A stretch of DNA of 17,821 bases from Muribaculaceae bacterium (lineage in GTDB: Bacteria; Bacteroidota; Bacteroidia; Bacteroidales; Muribaculaceae): the NCBI GenBank assembly GCA_017545095.1, contig JAFYCU010000274.1, forward strand, positions 1 through 17,821. Reading direction: 5' to 3'. How positions within the stretch are numbered: the stretch's first letter is position 1; every line of letters begins with the position of its first letter. This document shows, piece by piece, positions 14,636-17,821 of the stretch. The position numbers and the translations under genes are program-made. The notes under the pieces are model-generated. The model was not told where the DNA came from. It was given only the letters and a program-made list of their open reading frames with translations, and searched no databases.

Positions 14636-14842
14636 ATGACTATGGCTTTTGAAGACGACATGATTGATGCTGGGTTCAACGACCCAATGGACTACATGGA
14701 TTACCTGATGGATGATGGCGACCGCCGGATGCAACGAATGCTTGAATATGAGGAACACTGCAACTCGGACGATTATGAGGAGGAACCTGAAGAAGAATAT
14801 GATGAGATTATTTTTGATGACTGGGAGGACTGGGAAGATTGA
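14636..14842 (+). CDS. Small, extremely acidic protein of unknown function
   Basis: A 68-residue protein in which 29 residues are Asp or Glu and only three are Arg, with no Lys. The acidic residues cluster at the C-terminus (Y-E-E-E-P-E-E-E-Y-D-E-I-I-F-D-D-W-E-D-W-E-D), mixed with aromatic residues; the first half holds M-D-Y-M-D-Y-L-M-D-D. There is no signal peptide or membrane segment. I recognise no family. Such charge is typical of DNA-mimic or nucleic-acid-competing proteins, but also of disordered tails, so no function is claimed. It has its own promoter with the same palindrome as the ATPase operon, which ties it to the upstream genes by regulation. An ATG at 14642 is a possible alternative start. 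Confidence 0.75.
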   Translation: MTMAFEDDMIDAGFNDPMDYMDYLMDDGDRRMQRMLEYEEHCNSDDYEEEPEEEYDEIIFDDWEDWED

Positions 14843-14943
14843 GATGCTTTGAATTGGTTTTTCTGTTTGTGGGATAAAATGCGATAACAGCTTATACCGC
14901 TCTATTGCGGCACGATTTTTGCAAGCATAGCAGATAAAAAAGC

Positions 14944-15258
14944 ATGAACATGAACTTAAACGACCGACATCATAAACCGCCTCGCCGTATTCGTCGCGCA
15001 CTGATAGGCGGCGCGATAGCGACCTACGCGGCCCTGCTAGGCGGTGTGGCCGTGAACGCGGGCAACTACCGCCTGGCGCACCCTGTCGCCTGCCAGCAGG
15101 CCGGCAACGAAGTGCTGATTTGCACCGGTTCGGGGGCTTACGCCTATCATTCGCATCGCTGCTGGGGGTTGAATCGCTGCAAGGCCAGCATTGTTAGGAC
15201 TACACGAAGCAAAGCGGAGCAGAAAGGCTACAGACCATGTAGAAATTGTTACAAATGA
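14944..15258 (+). CDS. Membrane-anchored protein with C-terminal Cys/His motif
   Basis: A 104-residue protein with a basic N-terminus (R-H-H-K-P-P-R-R-I-R-R), one hydrophobic segment at about 19-38, and a C-terminal Cys/His module: C60-T-G-S-G-A-Y-A-Y-H69-S-H71-R-C73-W-G-L-N-R-C79, then G-Y-R-P-C99-R-N-C102. The pattern (C-T-G, Y-H, C-x-G-L-x-x-C, G-x-x-P-C-x-x-C) is one that I recall at the C-terminus of many Bacteroidetes proteins; it probably binds a metal. The basic residues before the hydrophobic segment suggest that the Cys/His module faces the periplasm. A second ATG at 14950 is equally possible. No convincing promoter is seen in 14843-14943, only a CCGC/GCGG dyad (14897-14910). Confidence 0.7.
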   Translation: MNMNLNDRHHKPPRRIRRALIGGAIATYAALLGGVAVNAGNYRLAHPVACQQAGNEVLICTGSGAYAYHSHRCWGLNRCKASIVRTTRSKAEQKGYRPCRNCYK

Positions 15259-15272
15259 AATCTCATAGAACG

Positions 15273-15596
15273 ATGAAACGTCTACTATCCCTATTGCTTG
15301 CCGCAGCACTCACGCTGGGCTTTGCAGCCGAGGCGCGGCGCTGCCAGCACCCCACGATGCGTGGCACGCAGTGCAAGCGCGAGGCCAAAGTAAACGGCTA
15401 CTGTACACAACACTGGAAAAGCATCAACCGTTCTGACGAATACAAAGAGACGGCCCGCGAATGCTTCGACAGCAACGGCAAGCCCCTCAAAGCCACCAGC
15501 AACGCCGACCGGTGCCACGCCACCACCAAGAAAGGCACGCGCTGCAAACACAAAGTGATTCGCGGCACGCGCCTGTGCCCGCAGCACACGCCGTGA
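15273..15596 (+). CDS. Secreted small protein with two DUF5763-like Cys/His modules
   Basis: A 107-residue protein with a signal peptide (MKRLLSLLLAAALTLGFAAEA), followed by two similar modules: C24-Q-H-P-T-M-R-G-T-Q-C34...C44-T-Q-H47 and C81-H-A-T-T-K-K-G-T-R-C91...C102-P-Q-H105. Each has the order C, G-T-x-C, C-x-x-H expected of a small zinc-binding unit, and from memory fits DUF5763. The ATG at 15273 is chosen because the signal peptide starts there; the frame is open from 15246. It follows the previous gene by 14 bases, which suggests one transcript. Function unknown. Confidence 0.8.
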   Translation: MKRLLSLLLAAALTLGFAAEARRCQHPTMRGTQCKREAKVNGYCTQHWKSINRSDEYKETARECFDSNGKPLKATSNADRCHATTKKGTRCKHKVIRGTRLCPQHTP

Positions 15597-15647
15597 CAAA
15601 GAATTTCACCGAAGCTCCAGAGTTAAAACACCTATCATCAATTCGTC

Positions 15648-16184
15648 ATGACCGAGCATAACCCTCGCCAGAACACCTCGTGGCTGAAAGTAATTGCCAT
15701 CATCATGGTGATTGCTGCATTCTTCACGCAGGTGATCAAACGCACCTCGTCGCGGCAAACTTTGACAGAAACGCCTATTGAAGAGACTACCGCAGTCGTT
15801 GAGGACATTATCGATACGACCCTGCCACCTCACGCTACCAACTCCGACGCGAGCCACACGCTCCTGCAACAGCACGAGGAATACCTCGCTAGCCAAAGCG
15901 AACAAGCCACGGCGCAACGGCACAACTATTCGCAAGCTATTTATCTGCCTCGCCACTACTACGAAGCCGAATCCCCCGACGAGGCCTACGATGAGGGTTA
16001 TGACAACGGCTATGAGCAGGGACGGTATGACGGCGAGAACGGCGAAGAACACGGCAATGGATTCGATGACAGCTGCGACTACGACGGCGAACTGGAAGAA
16101 CAATATATCGAAGGTTATGACGATGGCTACAATGCAGGCTATGAGGAAGCCCGTGAGGAATATGAGAACAGTCATTCACGATGA
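15648..16184 (+). CDS. Single-pass membrane protein with acidic Gly-Tyr repeat tail
   Basis: A 178-residue protein: a short N-terminus, one membrane helix at about 12-30 (W-L-K-V-I-A-I-I-M-V-I-A-A-F-F), a Ser/Thr/Glu-rich linker, and from about 106 a low-complexity acidic tail with repeated G-Y-x-x-G-Y units (A-Y-D-E-G-Y-D-N-G-Y-E-Q-G-R-Y-D-G and I-E-G-Y-D-D-G-Y-N-A-G-Y-E-E-A). Basic residues just after the helix (K-R-T-S-S-R) leave the orientation uncertain. No enzymatic motif is seen. The third of three small envelope-type genes in a row. Confidence 0.75.
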   Translation: MTEHNPRQNTSWLKVIAIIMVIAAFFTQVIKRTSSRQTLTETPIEETTAVVEDIIDTTLPPHATNSDASHTLLQQHEEYLASQSEQATAQRHNYSQAIYLPRHYYEAESPDEAYDEGYDNGYEQGRYDGENGEEHGNGFDDSCDYDGELEEQYIEGYDDGYNAGYEEAREEYENSHSR

Positions 16185-16189
16185 TTGAA

Positions 16190-16214
16190 GGCTGAAAGCC
16201 GAATTCTCAATTCG
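16190..16214. terminator. Two small hairpins between convergent genes
   Basis: GGCT-GAA-AGCC (16190-16200) is followed at once by CGAATT-CTC-AATTCG (16200-16214). They lie between the stops of the 15648 gene (+) and the 16242 gene (-), where a shared terminator is expected. Stems are short and no clear T tract follows. Confidence 0.3.
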
Positions 16215-16241
16215 TAGCAGCCTCAGCGCGATGTGTCGTGA

Positions 16242-17396
16242 CTATTTTGCGGTGAACGTGCGCATGGCTAGAGTGATGGCTTCGCCCACGGGGGCGATGT
16301 TGGCAAGGAGGTAGTGGTGGCCGCCACAGGTGACGGTGTGACCGGCTATCTCGGCGGTGGTGAGCAGTCGCTTGCGGAAGGCAGTGTCACCGAAGTATGT
16401 GGCTGGACCAATAGCGAACGCTGTGCCCGACGGGCTGAGATTGGCGATGATGGGGCCGGCATCAATGTCCATGCCCCACCAACACGAATGGTCGTGGTAT
16501 TCCTTGATGCCGGCGATTAACCCGCCTTGCACAAGATGCTGTTTCAGTTTCAAGTACTGCTCGTGGGCAAAGGCTGTGTCGACATGGGCCAGATAGTAAC
16601 AGTTCAATGCCGAATAAGACCCTTTCACCGCGTAATTGCCAAGCGAGTCCACATCATTCAACGGCAGTATCGAAGCCAGCAAACCTGTTGAAGCATCAAT
16701 CCACTGCGTTTTGGCCTTGCGCAGCCATTGGTGCACGGTGGTTGCGCAAGGCTCATCGCCGGTGAGACGCGCATAATCGTGCAAGGCCACCACAGCCACG
16801 AGCACATCGGGCACATAGATGTCTTCGCCGGGATAGGTGGGGAGATTGAGCGTGGGGCTTAGCAGCATGCGGCGGTTCATCGCCTGACATACGAGGTGGT
16901 AGATGCTGTCGAACTGCTGGTCGCCACCCAACTGCTTGTAGTTGCCTATCATCCAAGCCAGATGACTTAAATAGGACACATGGCTTTGCGGCCCGTCGAG
17001 ACTGTCGAGCGGGTCTTCGCCCCAGCGCAGGGCATCGTAGCGGCGAAGTTCGGGCGCAAGCACCAGATGGATCAGTTTCTCGATGCGCTGGAGCGCAAGC
17101 CGGTGCGTCTCGGGATAGAGGTGCGCCGAGCAAGTGAGCGCCTCGGCAAGCATCGAGCAGCTGTAGAGTGCCCATTCGCCCTGGAATTGCTCTCCGATGC
17201 TACTGGGCATGCGCTGCAGCAGACTGTCGGGGGTGGTGAGCACTTGGCCGGAAAGGTAATCACAGCGGGCAAGGATATCTTTCTTCTCGCCTTGGAAATC
17301 GCCCACACCGTGCACGGCACACAGCACCCACACAACCTTTACAACGAGGAGGAGAAGTACAGCTGCAATAACCCAAATCATTTTCTTTCGCTTCAT
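16242..17396 (-). CDS. Membrane-anchored alpha-barrel protein, linalool dehydratase/isomerase-like
   Basis: A 384-residue protein with an N-terminal anchor (M-K-R-K-K-M then a hydrophobic run to about residue 28; no lipobox), so the domain is periplasmic or lumenal to the membrane. The rest is rich in helices and Trp/Tyr/His, as in (alpha/alpha)6 barrels: W-A-L-Y-S-C-S-M-L-A-E-A-L, S-H-V-S-Y-L-S-H-L-A-W-M-I-G-N-Y, N-L-P-T-Y-P-G-E-D-I-Y-V-P-D, G-S-Y-S-A-L-N-C-Y-Y-L and D-I-D-A-G-P-I-I-A-N-L-S-P-S-G-T-A-F-A. The last motifs and the fold pattern recall the linalool dehydratase/isomerase-like family of Bacteroidetes; glycosidase-like barrels are the alternative. The substrate is unknown. The start follows the position of the charged residues before the anchor. 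Confidence 0.75.
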   Translation of the reverse strand: MKRKKMIWVIAAVLLLLVVKVVWVLCAVHGVGDFQGEKKDILARCDYLSGQVLTTPDSLLQRMPSSIGEQFQGEWALYSCSMLAEALTCSAHLYPETHRLALQRIEKLIHLVLAPELRRYDALRWGEDPLDSLDGPQSHVSYLSHLAWMIGNYKQLGGDQQFDSIYHLVCQAMNRRMLLSPTLNLPTYPGEDIYVPDVLVAVVALHDYARLTGDEPCATTVHQWLRKAKTQWIDASTGLLASILPLNDVDSLGNYAVKGSYSALNCYYLAHVDTAFAHEQYLKLKQHLVQGGLIAGIKEYHDHSCWWGMDIDAGPIIANLSPSGTAFAIGPATYFGDTAFRKRLLTTAEIAGHTVTCGGHHYLLANIAPVGEAITLAMRTFTAK

Positions 17397-17420
17397 GGAG
17401 CTATATCACTCAACTAAAGC

Positions 17421-17474
17421 CACGAATCACCATGATTCCCTATACTTGCAGCTGAGAATCCATGGTGATTCGTG
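17421..17474. repeat. Long inverted repeat (14-bp perfect arms)
   Basis: CACGAATCACCATG (17421-17434) and CATGGTGATTCGTG (17461-17474) are exact reverse complements with a 26-base spacer; inside, GATTC/GAATC can extend the stem. It lies 45 bases after the stop of the iron-sulfur subunit gene and 24 bases before the start of the 16242-17396 gene, both on the minus strand. A terminator of the upstream operon or a binding site are the plain options; no strong T tract follows on the minus strand. Confidence 0.7.
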
Positions 17475-17519
17475 TATTACTCCCAATTGGTCAGGACCTA
17501 ACGGGCGGAGGTCACGCGT

Positions 17520-17821
17520 TTAGTCGCTGCACTTGGCGCAGATGAACTCGCGGTTGAGTCGTGCGATGTTGCTGAGCTTGATGTTCTTGGGGCACTCGGC
17601 GGCGCAGGCACCGGTGTTGGTGCAGTTGCCGAATCCCAGTTCGTCCATCTTGCTGAGCATGGCCTTCACGCGCTTCTTGGCCTCAGCGCGTCCCTGGGGC
17701 AACAGCGCGAACTGGCTCACCTTGGCGCTGACGAAGAGCATGGCCGAGCCGTTTTTGCAGGCAGCCACACAGGCGCCGCAGCCGATGCAGGTGGCACTGT
17801 CCATGGCCTCGTCGGCCGCCA
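17520..17821 (-). CDS. sdhB: Succinate dehydrogenase/fumarate reductase iron-sulfur subunit, C-terminal part (cut by window edge)
   Basis: The last 99 residues of the iron-sulfur subunit that passes electrons between the flavoprotein and the membrane cytochrome b subunit of succinate dehydrogenase/fumarate reductase. Visible are the 4Fe-4S motif [11 protein letters not shown], a helical spacer ([13 protein letters not shown]), and the second Cys set [13 protein letters not shown]. The last Cys-Pro of the first cluster is C-K here. The frame is open through 17821 ([10 protein letters not shown] precedes the cluster), so the internal Met at 17804 is not the start. In anaerobic Bacteroidales the enzyme mainly reduces fumarate; frdB would be an equally good name. 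Confidence 0.93.
   Translation of the reverse strand, partial: AADEAMDSATCIGCGACVAACKNGSAMLFVSAKVSQFALLPQGRAEAKKRVKAMLSKMDELGFGNCTNTGACAAECPKNIKLSNIARLNREFICAKCSD

Noticed and set aside
17520..17804. Complete small ferredoxin-like protein starting at the Met at 17804
   Set aside because: The frame stays open to the window edge and the sequence fits the C-terminus of an SdhB/FrdB subunit.
1..17821. CRISPR arrays, tRNA or rRNA genes, insertion-sequence transposases
   Set aside because: No regularly spaced repeats, cloverleaf sequences or transposase-like proteins were found on reading both strands.

Overview
The window looks like a chromosomal segment of a Bacteroidales bacterium. Prevotellaceae or Muribaculaceae are my best guess, from gene content and base composition only. 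The reasons are promoters of the Bacteroidetes type (TTG or TTTG, about 20 bp, then TAnnTTTG) before many genes, the lack of clear Shine-Dalgarno sequences, and families common in this order: DUF1016/YhcG, the AAA-ATPase-like/PDDEXK_9 family, a YgiQ radical SAM protein and a Bacteroidetes-type SdhB/FrdB. No tRNA, rRNA or CRISPR array was seen.

Layout. 1-282 (-) is the start of gmd, cut by the window edge. 450-824 (-) is a fragment of an AAA-ATPase-like nuclease-family gene. 1094-2188 (+) is an AT-rich DUF1016/YhcG PD-(D/E)xK nuclease. From 2239 to 8818 (+) lies a GC-rich block that looks like ordinary chromosome: YgiQ, two proteins of unknown function, a glycine-zipper lipoprotein, an HD-domain protein and a secreted esterase with a C-terminal propeller-like part. 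This block is interrupted by a hairpin-rich, gene-free stretch (5828-6113).

From about 8830 to 14850 lies an accessory island. It starts with another nuclease-family remnant (8834-9040, -). Next comes a polyvalent-protein-type kinase gene broken by one in-frame TAA (9305-10120). That gene sits between two copies of a ~113-bp promoter module, and the second copy drives a WYL-domain regulator (10310-11341). A tightly coupled pair follows: a large AAA/ABC-type ATPase with a DUF3696-like end, and a 311-residue partner with an H-D-R...T-N-Y motif (11393-14544). The island ends with a 68-residue, extremely acidic protein (14636-14842).

The most interesting signal is a 17-bp near-identical palindrome. 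One copy lies before the ATPase operon and one before the acidic-protein gene, each exactly 10 bp upstream of the -7 box. This suggests that both units are controlled by one regulator, most simply the adjacent WYL protein. I read the set as a candidate WYL-regulated defence system (regulator, ATPase sensor, partner/effector, small acidic accessory). Its function is inferred from architecture only.

Three small exported or membrane-anchored proteins follow (14944-16184): two carry Cys/His modules and one an acidic Gly-Tyr repeat tail. Then come a convergent membrane-anchored protein, probably an alpha-barrel of the linalool-dehydratase type (16242-17396, -), a 14-bp inverted repeat, and the C-terminal 99 residues of a succinate dehydrogenase/fumarate reductase iron-sulfur subunit (17520-17821, -).
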